DNA from: Deefgea chitinilytica
Lineage (GTDB): Bacteria; Pseudomonadota; Gammaproteobacteria; Burkholderiales; Chitinibacteraceae
DNA: 64,000 nucleotides
Direction: 5' to 3'
Assembly (NCBI RefSeq): GCF_016881405.1
Contig: NZ_WOFE01000002.1
Span: 248,001 to 312,000, forward strand
Under the pieces are notes generated by a model, which saw only the letters and a program-made list of their open reading frames with translations, was not told the origin of the DNA and ran no database searches. Shown here in pieces: positions 36,561 to 46,487 of this stretch. Every line of letters begins with the position of its first letter. Positions within the stretch are counted from its first letter, which is position 1. The translations under genes and the position numbers were made by a program.

Positions 36561-37697
36561 GTGCAAACTTGGAGCATTTTTTGCCGCGTCGTCGATAATT
36601 TTGGCGATATCGGCGTATGTTGGCGCTTAGCAAGGCAATTGGCCAACGAGCACGCCGTTGCAGTCACTTTATGGGTCGATGACCTCGACAGCTTTGCCAA
36701 AATTCGTGCTGAAATTCAGCCGACCTTGGCCGAACAAACGCTCGAATCCGTCACGATTCGACATTGGTCAGCAGTGTGGACCGCTGAAACACCAGCCACA
36801 GATGTGGTCATTGAAACCTTTGCCTGCGATTTACCACCCGCCTACATCGAACAAATGCGCGCCCGTAGCACGCCACCGATATGGATCAACCTCGATTATC
36901 TCAGCGCCGAAGACTGGGTGAGCGGCTGTCATGGCCTACCCTCGCCGCAAAGCGGGCTCAATAAATATTTCTTTTTCCCTGGATTTAATGCCAAAACTGG
37001 CGGGCTGATCGGCGAGCGAAGTATGCGCCAACAGCGTGCCGCATGGACTGAGCATGATGCCGCAGAATTGCGCCAACAGCTCGCGCCGCGCTTGCCTTTA
37101 CTGAGTGCTGAAACGCAATACTATTCATTATTCGCCTATGAAAATCCAGCGCTCAATGCCTGGCTAGAGCAGCTCAAAAATCATCCGAAACCGGTCGTGC
37201 TTTTTGTGCCAGAAGGTAGGGTATTGCCTCAAATCCAGCAATTAATAAAGCAAGGTGAGCTACACACCGGAGAGGTATATCAATACGGCTCGGTCAGTAT
37301 TGTGATTTTAGCGATGCTCAGTCAAGATCAGTATGATCAATTACTCTGGAGCTGCGATCTGAATTTTGTGCGCGGAGAAGATTCATTTGTTCGCGCGCAA
37401 TGGGCTGGGCTGCCGATGATTTGGCAGATTTATCCGCAAGCAGACAACGCTCACCTCGAAAAACTCGCGGCCTTCTTGCAACTGTATTTGGCTGACCTAC
37501 CCACGACCATCGCACACGCATTACACGATTTTTATTTCGCGTGGAATCAAGGTGGCGAGATTGCGTCAAGTTGGACAATCCTCAATACCGAGTGGGCTAT
37601 TTTGCGCCAACATGCGCAAAGCTGGGCAAAGCGACTAGCGGCGCAAGGAGATCTTGCGACTAATCTGGTCAAATTCACCCAATCCAAGTTAAAATAG
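36561..37697 (+). CDS. earP: EF-P arginine rhamnosyltransferase EarP
   Basis: The 378-residue product matches EarP (DUF2331): WSIFCRVVDNFGDIGVCWRLARQL at the N-terminus with the catalytic Asp in DNFGD, and near the C-terminus CDLNFVRGEDSFVRAQWAG, the dTDP-rhamnose-binding part. EarP attaches rhamnose to the tip arginine of elongation factor P, which is encoded next. The efp gene follows after 199 bp that hold its own promoter region. The dTDP-rhamnose supply genes are not in the window. Confidence 0.97.
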   Translation: MQTWSIFCRVVDNFGDIGVCWRLARQLANEHAVAVTLWVDDLDSFAKIRAEIQPTLAEQTLESVTIRHWSAVWTAETPATDVVIETFACDLPPAYIEQMRARSTPPIWINLDYLSAEDWVSGCHGLPSPQSGLNKYFFFPGFNAKTGGLIGERSMRQQRAAWTEHDAAELRQQLAPRLPLLSAETQYYSLFAYENPALNAWLEQLKNHPKPVVLFVPEGRVLPQIQQLIKQGELHTGEVYQYGSVSIVILAMLSQDQYDQLLWSCDLNFVRGEDSFVRAQWAGLPMIWQIYPQADNAHLEKLAAFLQLYLADLPTTIAHALHDFYFAWNQGGEIASSWTILNTEWAILRQHAQSWAKRLAAQGDLATNLVKFTQSKLK

Positions 37698-37896
37698 CGG
37701 ATTGTGTCGAGCGCGTTTTAAAAGTACTGATCAGTTAGTAGCAAAACATAGCCACAAAGCTGTCGCTTGAAAGGCTAAGGCGGTACTCACTGCGTTAAGC
37801 ACGCAGAACTGTTGCTTATGCTTTGCCTTAATGCTTACAAAATCGCCGCACTCTTAAAACCCGTTCTTATTTAAACTGCATTTAGGTATGTAAAAC

Positions 37897-38466
37897 ATGG
37901 CAATTAAAACTGCACACGAAGTCCGCGCTGGTAACGTCATCATGGTTGATGGCCAACCTTTAGTCGTACAAAAAACTGAGTTCTCAAAATCAGGCCGTAA
38001 CTCTTCAGTTGTGAAAATCAAGTCAAAAGGCTTGCTGTCAGGCTCTGGCTCTGAAGTCGTTTACAAATCAGACGACAAAATGGAAGTGGTCGTTCTGGAT
38101 CGTCTGGATTGCACCTACAGCTACTTCGCTGACCCTATGTATGTATTCATGGACGAAGAGTTCAACCAATACGAAGTTGAAGCCGACAACCTTGGCGATA
38201 CGCTCGGTCTGATCGTTGATGGCATGGAAGACAAATGCCAAGTGACTTTCTACGATGGCAAAGCAATCTCTGTTGAATTGCCAACTGTCGTGGTTCGTGA
38301 AGTTGAATACACTGAACCCGCAGTTCGCGGCGACACTTCTGGCAAAGTCATGAAACCAGCTAAATTGAAAGGCACTAACTTTGAATTGCCAGTAGCGGCT
38401 TTCATCGAAATCGGCGACAAAATCGAGATTGATACCCGCACTTACGAATTCAAAAAACGCGCCTAA
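37897..38466 (+). CDS. efp: Elongation factor P, arginine type
   Basis: The 189-residue protein has the KOW-like domain I, OB domain II and C-terminal OB domain III (ending [14 protein letters not shown]). The loop residue at the modification site is arginine in KSGRNSSV (R34 by this numbering), as in the rhamnosylated EF-P of Pseudomonas and Neisseria, rather than lysine. The adjacent earP supports this modification. EF-P relieves ribosome stalling at polyproline stretches. Confidence 0.97.
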   Translation: MAIKTAHEVRAGNVIMVDGQPLVVQKTEFSKSGRNSSVVKIKSKGLLSGSGSEVVYKSDDKMEVVVLDRLDCTYSYFADPMYVFMDEEFNQYEVEADNLGDTLGLIVDGMEDKCQVTFYDGKAISVELPTVVVREVEYTEPAVRGDTSGKVMKPAKLKGTNFELPVAAFIEIGDKIEIDTRTYEFKKRA

Positions 38467-38483
38467 TCGCTGCGATTTGAATC

Positions 38484-38514
38484 AAAAAAAGCCACCGATT
38501 TCGGTGGCTTTTTT
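38484..38514 (+). terminator. Intrinsic terminator after efp
   Basis: GCCACCGA and TCGGTGGC (38491-38498 with 38501-38508) pair perfectly with A and T runs on either side, so it could act in both directions. Confidence 0.9.
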
Positions 38515-38584
38515 GCGCTTGATCGATTTGTCAAAAAAAAATTGCATCGGTAGCAGGCCAATAATTACCTTGATGACACCACAC

Positions 38585-38612
38585 ATAAAAAAGCCCGCAT
38601 TGCGGCGGGCTT
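38585..38612 (-). terminator. Intrinsic terminator after guaA
   Basis: On the minus strand AAGCCCGC and GCGGGCTT (38591-38598 with 38605-38612) pair around a 6-nt loop and are followed by a U run. Confidence 0.88.
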
Positions 38613-38654
38613 AAATCCATTCACTGCGACATCGTACTCGATACTAGCGCAGAA

Positions 38655-40229
38655 TTACTCCCACTCAATCGTTGCAGGTGGTTTACCGCTCACATCGTAT
38701 ACCACGCGATTGATGCCACGAACTTCATTGATAATGCGGTTTGAAACTTTACCGAGCAAATCGTACGGCAATTCGGCCCACTTAGCCGTCATAAAGTCGC
38801 TGGTAATCACTGCACGTAATGCAACTACATAGTCGTAAGTACGACCATCGCCCATGACGCCTACTGATTTCACCGGCAGGAATACCACAAACGCTTGGCT
38901 AGTTAACTCGTACCACGATTTGCCGCTCTTTTCATCAACGGCAGCGCGCAATTCTTCGATAAAGATTGCGTCAGCGCGCTTGAGTAATTCGCAGTATTCT
39001 TGCTTCACTTCGCCAAGAATTCGTACGCCAAGGCCTGGACCTGGGAATGGGTGACGATAAACCAGTTCGGGCGCAAGACCGAGCGCCACGCCAAGTTCAC
39101 GTACTTCGTCTTTAAACAATTCGCGCAATGGCTCAAGCAAGCTCAATTTCATCGTTTCTGGCAAGCCACCGACATTGTGGTGACTCTTGATCGCATGGGC
39201 TTTGCCCGTTTTCGCGCCTGCCGATTCGATCACATCGGGATAAATCGTGCCTTGCGCCAGCCATTTTGCGCTTGGCAATTTAGCTGATTCGGCTTGGAAT
39301 ACTTCAACAAACTCACGGCCAATGATTTTACGTTTCGCTTCTGGATCAGTCACGCCAGCCAAATGGCCCATAAATTGCGCAGTGGCGTCAACGTGGATCA
39401 CCCGTACACCCAAATGCTCGGCGAACGTCTCCATCACTTGCTTACCTTCATTCAAGCGCAGCAAGCCGTTATCGACAAACACGCAAGTCAGTTGATCGCC
39501 AATCGCACGGTGAATCAGCGCAGCGGCGACCGATGAATCCACACCGCCTGACAAGCCCAAAATCACTTCATCACTACCCACTTGCTCGCGGATTTTCACC
39601 ACGGCTTGGTCGATGTAGTTAGGCATGGTCCAGCTAGGCTCTGAGGCACAAATATCGAGCACGAAATGATTAATCATTTCGCGACCTTTGATCGTATGCG
39701 TTACTTCTGGATGGTATTGCACAGCATAGAAATTGCGCTTGGTATCGGCCATTGCAGCAATCGGGCATGATGCATTGCTGGCGATCACTTCAAAGCCTGC
39801 TGGTATCGCAGTCACTTTGTCGCCGTGGCTCATCCAGACTTCTAGGCATACTTTGTCACCATGCACACGGTCTGATAGGCCTTTAAAAAGTGGATTATTG
39901 TTATTGACTTCGATTTCAGCAAAGCCAAATTCGCGCACCGTACCTGCTTCAACTTTACCGCCCAAGCTTTGCGCCATCCATTGCATGCCGTAGCAAATCC
40001 CCATCACAGGAATGCCTAGCTCAAACAAAGCGGGGTCGGCTTGATAATCTGATTCGTACACCGAGTTTGGACCACCCGATAGAATAATCCCCTTAGGGTT
40101 AAATTCTTTAATGAAATCAATGCTCACATCAAATGAGTGCAACTCACAGTAAACATGCGCCTCACGCACACGACGGGCAATCAGCTGCGTCACTTGTGAG
40201 CCGAAATCAAGAATCAGAATTTTATCCAT
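38655..40229 (-). CDS. guaA: GMP synthase (glutamine-hydrolysing)
   Basis: The 524-residue enzyme has an N-terminal class I glutamine amidotransferase domain with the nucleophile Cys in [12 protein letters not shown] and HPEVTH. The ATP-pyrophosphatase domain follows with the PP-loop [15 protein letters not shown] near residues 228-242, and the C-terminal dimerisation domain ends PPATIEWE. It converts XMP to GMP. guaB is usually upstream in related genomes but is not present here; the 250 bp upstream hold no gene. Confidence 0.98.
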   Translation of the reverse strand: MDKILILDFGSQVTQLIARRVREAHVYCELHSFDVSIDFIKEFNPKGIILSGGPNSVYESDYQADPALFELGIPVMGICYGMQWMAQSLGGKVEAGTVREFGFAEIEVNNNNPLFKGLSDRVHGDKVCLEVWMSHGDKVTAIPAGFEVIASNASCPIAAMADTKRNFYAVQYHPEVTHTIKGREMINHFVLDICASEPSWTMPNYIDQAVVKIREQVGSDEVILGLSGGVDSSVAAALIHRAIGDQLTCVFVDNGLLRLNEGKQVMETFAEHLGVRVIHVDATAQFMGHLAGVTDPEAKRKIIGREFVEVFQAESAKLPSAKWLAQGTIYPDVIESAGAKTGKAHAIKSHHNVGGLPETMKLSLLEPLRELFKDEVRELGVALGLAPELVYRHPFPGPGLGVRILGEVKQEYCELLKRADAIFIEELRAAVDEKSGKSWYELTSQAFVVFLPVKSVGVMGDGRTYDYVVALRAVITSDFMTAKWAELPYDLLGKVSNRIINEVRGINRVVYDVSGKPPATIEWE

Positions 40230-40479
40230 GCTGTATTGTCCAAAGATGTGCGAGAAAACAGCGCATTTTACCGTGCATCCCGCATTAGCGCGAGTCCATA
40301 TAGCGCATGGATATCCTCGCCCCGCTAAACTTAAATGAGCAGATTCGGTGGCGATAGCAACTCAACAAATAAAATCAACCGAAACCAACCATCACCACGC
40401 AGACCAAAGCGGTCATATTAGGAGCATCTGCTGGTGTTTATGCTATTAGTCGCGGGGAGCAAGCAAAGATCAACAGCCC

Positions 40480-41373
40480 TTAGGGAGCGGCTGGCACTGC
40501 GTTGATGATTTTTAAAATTTTATCAAATGCCCCACCACTTGATTGAATCAATGTAAAGTGATCACCACTAATTTTGCTCACATTGACCACATTCCCCAGT
40601 TTAAGTTGCTGTTGTTGGTAACTATCGGAATTTTCAGCTGAAACAATTGAATCGCCCGTCGCCGAAATCATATAGATCGGCACGCCTTTCGCTGACATTT
40701 GTTGCGGACTCACTTCGGTCTCAGCAAAACTACCGCGTAATTTCGGAATATTGCTTGCGCAGCCAGTAAATCTTTTCTGACTTTCATAAGCCGCTAAATC
40801 AGCTATGGCAGCGAGACCAATCACCGCTTGTGGCAAAGTGGGATTATTTTTATACAACAGACTCGATGTCGGAATGCTGGCTCTGGAGCCCGCCCACAGT
40901 GCCAAATGACCACCAGCAGAATGGCCGATGACCACCGTGCGCTTTAGATTGACTGGCAAATTGCTCAGCATCACAGGTAATGAATCCATCGCTGTTGCAA
41001 TGTCTTGGAAAGTATCTATCGCTTGATAAGGCAGATCTTCAGGCACGCGATATTCTAAATTTAAGGTAGCCCAACCTGCGCGGGTCAAAGAATCAGCCAA
41101 AGGCTGCATAATTGATGCCGATGCAATAAAACGATTCCAACAGCCGCCGTGAATAATCACTGCCAAAGGAAAAGGGCCGCTTCCACTGGGTGCTTTATAT
41201 AGCCCATATTGTTCAGAGCGTGCACCATAGCGCACAATCAATGAAGTCGTGGGCTCGTTTGTCGCAGCCGTTGCCACAGGCGTTGAATTGACGGTACTCG
41301 GCGCAGCACCACCGCCCCCGCCGCCCCCACAGGCCGTGATAAAAAACACCAACAAAAGCCAGAAGTAAGCCAT
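40480..41373 (-). CDS. Alpha/beta-hydrolase lipoprotein
   Basis: The ATG at 41373 gives 297 residues with a lipoprotein signal: hydrophobic FWLLLVFFITA then the lipobox Cys15, followed by a run of seven Gly. The hydrolase domain resembles the carboxylesterase/BD-FAE type: oxyanion-hole motif HGGCWN, nucleophile elbow GHSAGGHLALW, acid ATGDS and His in GDHFTL. The longer frame upstream has no ribosome site and was not used. It is likely an outer-membrane-anchored esterase; the substrate is unknown. Confidence 0.85.
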   Translation of the reverse strand: MAYFWLLLVFFITACGGGGGGGAAPSTVNSTPVATAATNEPTTSLIVRYGARSEQYGLYKAPSGSGPFPLAVIIHGGCWNRFIASASIMQPLADSLTRAGWATLNLEYRVPEDLPYQAIDTFQDIATAMDSLPVMLSNLPVNLKRTVVIGHSAGGHLALWAGSRASIPTSSLLYKNNPTLPQAVIGLAAIADLAAYESQKRFTGCASNIPKLRGSFAETEVSPQQMSAKGVPIYMISATGDSIVSAENSDSYQQQQLKLGNVVNVSKISGDHFTLIQSSGGAFDKILKIINAVPAAP

Positions 41374-41557
41374 TTTGCACCGCCCTAAGAGCAAGTTACT
41401 AATTGGTATTAATTTACACCGATTAGTTAAAATGCAATACAAATCATCTGAGCAACTGATAATGCACAACAAGCCTATCAAATCGATGATCGCTAATCGA
41501 TTAAGCCTTTCATCAGCTATGGCATAATCTCGAGATTGAGTAACCCAGTTCACCTCT

Positions 41558-42106
41558 ATGCCGCACACGGCCTTTTGGCACTCACCTTCCATCACTGCGC
41601 CCCGCGAATTACGCCCGTGGCTGAGCGAGCGTGGCTCGCTGACGCAGCGATTAATCGCACATTTTTCGCACTTTCATGTGCGCGTATTGCAGCAAGGCTG
41701 GCACCCCCCCCACTTAGATGAGCGCACCGTATTACAACTACCCCGCCAACAAACGCGAGTCGCCAGTCGTGAAGTACTCTTATGCTCTGCCGACCGCCCC
41801 CTCGTATTTGCACACAGCATCACGCGCCGAGCGAGCCTGCAACGTGGTTTTCATTTATTTGGCCGCTCAGGTAGCCGCCCGCTCGGTGCGTTGCTATTTG
41901 CCGATCCAACGATTCGCCGCTCGCATTTATCTTGGCGCAAACTCAACCATCGCCACCCTCTGTGGCAAAAAGCCGTCGCTGCCGCTGGCCCGCAAGCGGC
42001 TACACTGTGGGCGCGGCGTTCGGTGTTTTATGCTTGCGGCGACCAACTCCTCGTGACCGAAGTCTTTTTGACTGATTTTTTAACCTCATCGGGCATTGAT
42101 TTTTAA
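41558..42106 (+). CDS. ubiC: Chorismate-pyruvate lyase
   Basis: The 182-residue product follows UbiC: PRELRPWLSERGSLTQRL at the N-terminus, ADRPLVFAHSI with the conserved region around the active site, RPLGALLF, and a C-terminal RRSVFYACGDQLLVTEVFL. It converts chorismate to 4-hydroxybenzoate and pyruvate, the first committed step of ubiquinone synthesis. ubiA starts at the next base after its stop (TAAATG), which confirms the pathway. Confidence 0.95.
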   Translation: MPHTAFWHSPSITAPRELRPWLSERGSLTQRLIAHFSHFHVRVLQQGWHPPHLDERTVLQLPRQQTRVASREVLLCSADRPLVFAHSITRRASLQRGFHLFGRSGSRPLGALLFADPTIRRSHLSWRKLNHRHPLWQKAVAAAGPQAATLWARRSVFYACGDQLLVTEVFLTDFLTSSGIDF

Positions 42107-42979
42107 ATGACTCAGCCACTCAAGCAACGTCTTTCGCCGTATTTTCGCCTTGCCCGTATGGATAAACCCATCGGCACTTTATTGCTACTGTGGCCGACGC
42201 TGTGGGGCTTATGGATTGCAGGGCAAGGCCGGCCAGATTGGCATTTGGTGGTGATTTTTGGCCTTGGGACTTGGCTGATGCGCTCAGCCGGCTGCGTGAT
42301 CAACGACTGGGCAGATCGGGATTTTGACGGCCATGTCGAGCGCACCCAACATCGACCACTGGCCACTGGCGAAATCAAATCGCGGCATGCGCTATATTTT
42401 GCGGCGGCCTTGGCGCTACTGGCCTTGCTGGTCGCGCTGCCACTCAATCGTTTTGCCTTACTTCTGACGATTCCGGCGCTATTTTTAGCGGCAACTTACC
42501 CATTGACCAAACGCTTTTTCCCCGTGCCGCAAGCGTATCTTGGCATTGCGTTTAGCTTTGGCATTCCGATGGCATTTGCCGCACAAACGAATGCAATTCC
42601 AATGATTGCATGGCTACTGATGCTCGCCAATTTGCTGTGGACGGTAGCCTACGATACCGAATACGCGATGGTCGATAAGCCCGATGATTTGAAAATCGGC
42701 ATCAAAACCTCAGCGATTACCTTTGGTAGGTATGACGTTGCGGCGGTAATGACATGCTTTATTGGATTTTTAGCCTTGATGATCTGGATTGGCATTCTTG
42801 CTGGACGCAGTTGGTTTTACTTTGCGAGTTTATTCGTCGTGGCTGTGGAGATTGAACAGCAATATAAACAAATCCGCTCTCGTGATCGCCAAGCCTGTTT
42901 TGCGGCTTTTCTAAAAAATAACCGCATCGGCGCAAAGATTTTCCTAGGTCTACTAGCTGATTACTTGATCATCGGATAA
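42107..42979 (+). CDS. ubiA: 4-hydroxybenzoate octaprenyltransferase
   Basis: The 290-residue membrane protein has about eight helices and the two prenyl-diphosphate binding motifs, NDWADRDFDGHVERT (near residues 66-80) and YDTEYAMVDKPDDLKIG (near 183-199). It joins a polyprenyl chain to 4-hydroxybenzoate in the inner membrane. It is coupled to ubiC and followed closely by an uncharacterised membrane protein gene. Confidence 0.97.
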   Translation: MTQPLKQRLSPYFRLARMDKPIGTLLLLWPTLWGLWIAGQGRPDWHLVVIFGLGTWLMRSAGCVINDWADRDFDGHVERTQHRPLATGEIKSRHALYFAAALALLALLVALPLNRFALLLTIPALFLAATYPLTKRFFPVPQAYLGIAFSFGIPMAFAAQTNAIPMIAWLLMLANLLWTVAYDTEYAMVDKPDDLKIGIKTSAITFGRYDVAAVMTCFIGFLALMIWIGILAGRSWFYFASLFVVAVEIEQQYKQIRSRDRQACFAAFLKNNRIGAKIFLGLLADYLIIG

Positions 42980-43017
42980 CGCTATATATGCTCACGTCCG
43001 CTGAACAAGGCAGCATC

Positions 43018-43818
43018 ATGCGCCAATTGTCCGATCTAGAATCGGGCTCAAGCAGGCAATGGTATTGGCTGGAAATCGCACAAAAATATCCAGCCTCCAT
43101 CGTCAATAAGAAGACCAAATTGGTCAGTATTGCTTTGCGTTGCTTGGGTATCAATGCCTGCGCAGCAATACTGCGCCGATTTGGCATTAAAGGACTCAAT
43201 CTTTACCACGCAGCCAGTCAACAATTCTGGGCGCTGGCACAACACAAAAGCAATGACGCGCTACTGTTTTCGGGTTGTGTCTTGGCCTTACTGCTGGGAT
43301 TTAATCGACTGCCTGCTAGCCAACAACTCGCCGCTTGGGTCGTCGGACTCGGTGGTGCAACTTGGCAGCTCATCCGCACGATACGGCAATTCACCCCACC
43401 CGTGCTGCCCGAATCCGACGAAGAAAGACTACCCGGCGCAGAAGCTAGCCTCGGTTTACAAGGCATGCTGCTGGCCGCTGGCGTAAGCCCTGCAGTATCC
43501 GCGGCTTTAGTCAAAGGCATTACCCAAGACCCTGCCGGATTTCTTGCTCCGCTGTTAGCAAATCTACCCAGCCTCGCGCCCGACTCGCAGCCCAGCCGCG
43601 CCCAACAAATTGCTCTCAGTACCACACCTTGGCTGCTCATCGGCATCTTGAGCAGCTGGCTCATCGGTTTATTACCCGCATTTTGGGGCGGCGGTCTTGT
43701 ATTGTTCTTGATGCTAGCGGCTGGCTGGGGAATTCACCGTTCAGTCAAACCAATTGGTTTATTGGCGATCAGTTGGCTGGCCTGCGGCCTGCTCGCGCGA
43801 TTGACACATTACATTTAA
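43018..43818 (+). CDS. Uncharacterised membrane protein downstream of ubiA
   Basis: The ATG at 43018 follows AAGG at good spacing and gives 266 residues; an ATG at 42988 lacks a clear ribosome site. The first 90 residues look soluble (MRQLSDLESGSSRQWYWLE, ILRRFGIKGLNLYHAASQQ). A helix pair follows (LLFSGCVLALLLGF and LAAWVVGLGGATWQLI), then a charged linker and three C-terminal helices. The segment LGLQGMLLAAGVSPAVSAAL before the last helices recalls VIT1/CCC1 iron-manganese transporters, but the match is remote. The gene is 39 bp after ubiA and 10 bp before a GST gene. I do not assign a function. Confidence 0.75.
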   Translation: MRQLSDLESGSSRQWYWLEIAQKYPASIVNKKTKLVSIALRCLGINACAAILRRFGIKGLNLYHAASQQFWALAQHKSNDALLFSGCVLALLLGFNRLPASQQLAAWVVGLGGATWQLIRTIRQFTPPVLPESDEERLPGAEASLGLQGMLLAAGVSPAVSAALVKGITQDPAGFLAPLLANLPSLAPDSQPSRAQQIALSTTPWLLIGILSSWLIGLLPAFWGGGLVLFLMLAAGWGIHRSVKPIGLLAISWLACGLLARLTHYI

Positions 43819-43828
43819 TGGCAACACC

Positions 43829-44494
43829 ATGAACGCAAACTCACCAATTCTGTATTCTTTTCGCCGCTGCCCCTACGCGATGCGCGCACGGCTGGCCTTA
43901 TGGCACAGTGGCGTCGTCGTTGAATTGCGTGAAGTAGTCTTACGCGCAAAACCTTTAGAATTGCTCGCTATTTCACCGAAAGGCACCGTGCCCGTGTTGC
44001 AATTGACCGACGGCACCGTCATTGAGCAAAGCTTAGACATTATGCACTGGGCGCTGGCGCAATCGGACCCCCACGATTGGCATCCGACTGAATTGGCTCA
44101 GCAGCAAAACGCGCTAATTTCCCGCCATGATATTGAATTTAAACCGCTACTCGACGCGTATAAGTATCCGGAACGTCACTTGGCACTGAGCCTAGCCGAA
44201 CATCGTGGTAGAGCGATGTATTGGCTTGAAGCCAATATCAATCAAAGGCTAACACAATATACTCACTTAATCGATAACACAATGCGGCTTGCAGACGCGG
44301 CAATTGCACCATTTATTCGCCAATTTGCTGCGGTAGATCGCGCATGGTTTCAATCCCATGCGCCGCAAACATTACAAAACTGGCTAGCCCAATTTATTGA
44401 ATCAGACTCACTCGCCGCCGTGATGGAAAAATACCCACCGTGGCAGGCTGGCACTCCGCCATGCTATTTTGGCCGAGGCAATTCAGCGTTTTAA
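43829..44494 (+). CDS. Glutathione S-transferase-like protein
   Basis: The 221-residue protein begins with a thioredoxin-fold GST domain: LYSFRRCPYAMRARLAL (possible catalytic Cys in CPYAMR), LLAISPKGTVPVLQLTDGTVIEQSLDIM. An all-helical C-terminal domain with RLADAAIAPFIRQFA follows. The CPYAxR motif puts it near the omega/CLIC-like or DHAR-like GSTs rather than classic detoxifying GSTs. It is probably co-transcribed with the preceding membrane protein gene. Substrate unknown. Confidence 0.9.
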   Translation: MNANSPILYSFRRCPYAMRARLALWHSGVVVELREVVLRAKPLELLAISPKGTVPVLQLTDGTVIEQSLDIMHWALAQSDPHDWHPTELAQQQNALISRHDIEFKPLLDAYKYPERHLALSLAEHRGRAMYWLEANINQRLTQYTHLIDNTMRLADAAIAPFIRQFAAVDRAWFQSHAPQTLQNWLAQFIESDSLAAVMEKYPPWQAGTPPCYFGRGNSAF

Positions 44495-44899
44495 CGGCGC
44501 TTTACGCGCGTCGCCATATGCTTCGCGCTCAAAGCAGTTGTCGCGATAAAAGCGTCGCCCACGCAGCAATTGCCAACAGCTAGACCCGATATACAGCGGA
44601 AAAAACAACACGCCCCAACGCGCATACTGCCTGACGTGCACGCGCTCATGCTCGCGCAAAGCCACCATTTGCTCAACATCTCGGGCGATGACGACGTGAC
44701 CGAAAGTAATCGCGCCAAAATGACGCACCCATTGCGCACAATAGCGTGGCGCACAGACTTCCAACACGCCTGTCACCCAGTTAACCTTACCGCCCAGCAA
44801 AAGCAGAGGCAGTGCTAGTATTAAGCCACAAGCGCTTGCTGGAAATGCCCACAGATAAATACCCCAGCATCGAATATGCAACATTAGCGAACGTCCCAT
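44483..44899 (-). CDS. Small membrane protein with HExxH motif
   Basis: The ATG at 44899 follows GGAA and gives 138 residues; an earlier in-frame start adds 14. Two hydrophobic segments (IYLWAFPASACGLILALPLLLL and VLFFPLYIGSSCW) flank ALREHERVHVRQYARWG, which contains HERVH, the HExxH zinc-protease motif, followed by an acidic-basic tail FEREAYGDARKAP where the downstream Glu could be the third ligand. I infer a possible small membrane metalloprotease, but the family is uncharacterised to my knowledge. Its 3' end overlaps the convergent GST gene by 12 nt. Confidence 0.75.
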   Translation of the reverse strand: MGRSLMLHIRCWGIYLWAFPASACGLILALPLLLLGGKVNWVTGVLEVCAPRYCAQWVRHFGAITFGHVVIARDVEQMVALREHERVHVRQYARWGVLFFPLYIGSSCWQLLRGRRFYRDNCFEREAYGDARKAPLKR

Positions 44900-45018
44900 C
44901 TTTATTCCGCGAAAATTTAATCTAGATCTGATGATCAGCACTGAGCGTATATTTAAGTGGCTTGCGCCGCCGTGCTAGAATATCGCCCTATCGACTCATA
45001 GAACAATACAGGTGCAGC

Positions 45019-45747
45019 ATGGCAGGTCATAGCAAGTGGGCAAATATTCAACACCGAAAAGGGCGTCAAGATGCCAAACGCGGCCAAATTTTCACCAAAC
45101 TGATCAAAGAAATCACCGTTGCCGCCAAAATGGGCGGCGGCGATGTTTTGATGAATCCACGCCTGCGTTTGGCGATTGATAAAGCCAAAGCGCAATCAAT
45201 GCCCAAAGACAATATCGAAAACGCAATCAAGCGCGGTACTGGCGCGCTGGAAGGCGTCGATTACCTTGAAACCCGTTACGAAGGCTATGGCTTAAACGGC
45301 GCGGCGGTGATGGTCGATTGCCTGACCGACAATAAAGTACGCACCGTCGCCGACGTGCGCCACGCCTTTGCCAAATACGGCGGCAATATGGGCTCGGACG
45401 GCTGCGTGTCGTTCCAGTTCAAACACTGCGGCTATTTGATTTTCGCACCGGGCACCAATGAAGACGCATTGATGGAAGCAGCACTCGAAGCCGGTGCCGA
45501 CGATGTAACGACCAATGAGGACGGCTCAATCGAAGTCATCACCCCGCCGTACGAATTTGTAACGATCAAAGAAACGCTGGAAGCCGCTGGTTTTAAAGCC
45601 GAAATGGGCGAATCAACCATGAAACCGCAAGCTGAAACCGAACTTGAAGGCGACGACGCGATCAAAATGCAAAAACTGATCGACGCGCTGGAAAGCTTGG
45701 ATGATGTGCAAGAAGTGTATACGACGGCGGTGTTTGACGAAGAATAA
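45019..45747 (+). CDS. yebC: YebC/PmpR (TACO1-family) protein
   Basis: The ATG at 45019 gives 242 residues starting [20 protein letters not shown], the invariant family start. Further marks are [34 protein letters not shown] and a C-terminal [18 protein letters not shown]. The family was described as DNA-binding regulators and more recently as translation factors that relieve ribosome stalling at proline-rich stretches. It is monocistronic here, with a strong terminator; the common neighbour ruvC is absent. Confidence 0.97.
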   Translation: MAGHSKWANIQHRKGRQDAKRGQIFTKLIKEITVAAKMGGGDVLMNPRLRLAIDKAKAQSMPKDNIENAIKRGTGALEGVDYLETRYEGYGLNGAAVMVDCLTDNKVRTVADVRHAFAKYGGNMGSDGCVSFQFKHCGYLIFAPGTNEDALMEAALEAGADDVTTNEDGSIEVITPPYEFVTIKETLEAAGFKAEMGESTMKPQAETELEGDDAIKMQKLIDALESLDDVQEVYTTAVFDEE

Positions 45748-45770
45748 TCTTCGTTTGAGATCATTAAAAA

Positions 45771-45796
45771 AACCGCCATGATTTTGGCGGTTTTTT
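45771..45796 (+). terminator. Intrinsic terminator after yebC
   Basis: AACCGCCA and TGGCGGTT (45771-45778 with 45785-45792) pair perfectly, followed by a U run; A-rich upstream side makes it potentially bidirectional. Confidence 0.9.
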
Positions 45797-45963
45797 CATA
45801 TTGTAAGGCGTATTCGACGCACAGCGGCAATACGTCAACCATGGCTCATTCATGCGGCGTAATGCCTTCGGCGATCAGTCTCTATTTGCTCGCTTGCAAA
45901 TGTCATCATCGGCCCCACTGTGCTTAGCATCTGTGGCTTTTCTAATCAACGGAGTAATCACCC

Positions 45964-46428
45964 ATGCTCAGACAGCTCGAACTCAAAATCATGCCGATGG
46001 CGCTGATGTTGATTTGTGCATTATTAATGGCCGCCTTGAAATGGGTTCTACCGACATTGGATTTACCATTACTGCTCAATGACTTGTTCGGCAGTGGGCT
46101 AATTTTGCTAGGTGTAGCGATTGTACTAGCAGGCGGATGGGCGTTTCGTAAAGCACAAACGACATTTAACCCACGTACACCCGCTGCGGCTCGCGAATTA
46201 GTCGTTAGCGGCGTTTATCGTTACTCGCGCAACCCAATGTACTTGGGATTTTTAATTATCTTACTTGGCTGGGCGGATTTATTAGCCAATCTGGCCAGCT
46301 TCACCGTACTACCCTTATTCATCCTGTATTTGAACCGTTTTCAAATTCAACCCGAAGAGCGCAGCATGCACGCGCTATTTGGTGCCCAATTTGTCCGCTA
46401 CTGCCAACAGGTACGACGCTGGATTTAG
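45964..46428 (+). CDS. Isoprenylcysteine carboxyl methyltransferase-like membrane protein
   Basis: The 154-residue product has four hydrophobic segments and the PEMT/ICMT-family core LVVSGVYRYSRNPMYLGFLIILLGW (the SAM-binding RNPMY motif), with a C-terminal EERSMHALFGAQFVRYCQQVRRW. It starts after CGGAG. Bacterial members methylate unknown lipids or small molecules; substrate cannot be given. The 216-bp gap before it holds the yebC terminator and no other gene. Confidence 0.9.
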   Translation: MLRQLELKIMPMALMLICALLMAALKWVLPTLDLPLLLNDLFGSGLILLGVAIVLAGGWAFRKAQTTFNPRTPAAARELVVSGVYRYSRNPMYLGFLIILLGWADLLANLASFTVLPLFILYLNRFQIQPEERSMHALFGAQFVRYCQQVRRWI

Positions 46429-46487
46429 TCGCGTAACTGTCAAGCGCATTACACCGCTGCTTCCGCTGTAGGTGCAAGTCATCCTAC

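Noticed and set aside
40230-40479. Possible purine riboswitch or gene upstream of guaA
   Set aside because: The 250-bp gap shows no recognisable aptamer core, no terminator and no open frame with support.
45852-46082. 76-codon frame before the ICMT-like gene
   Set aside because: Overlaps the membrane protein gene in another frame; the start and composition are not convincing.
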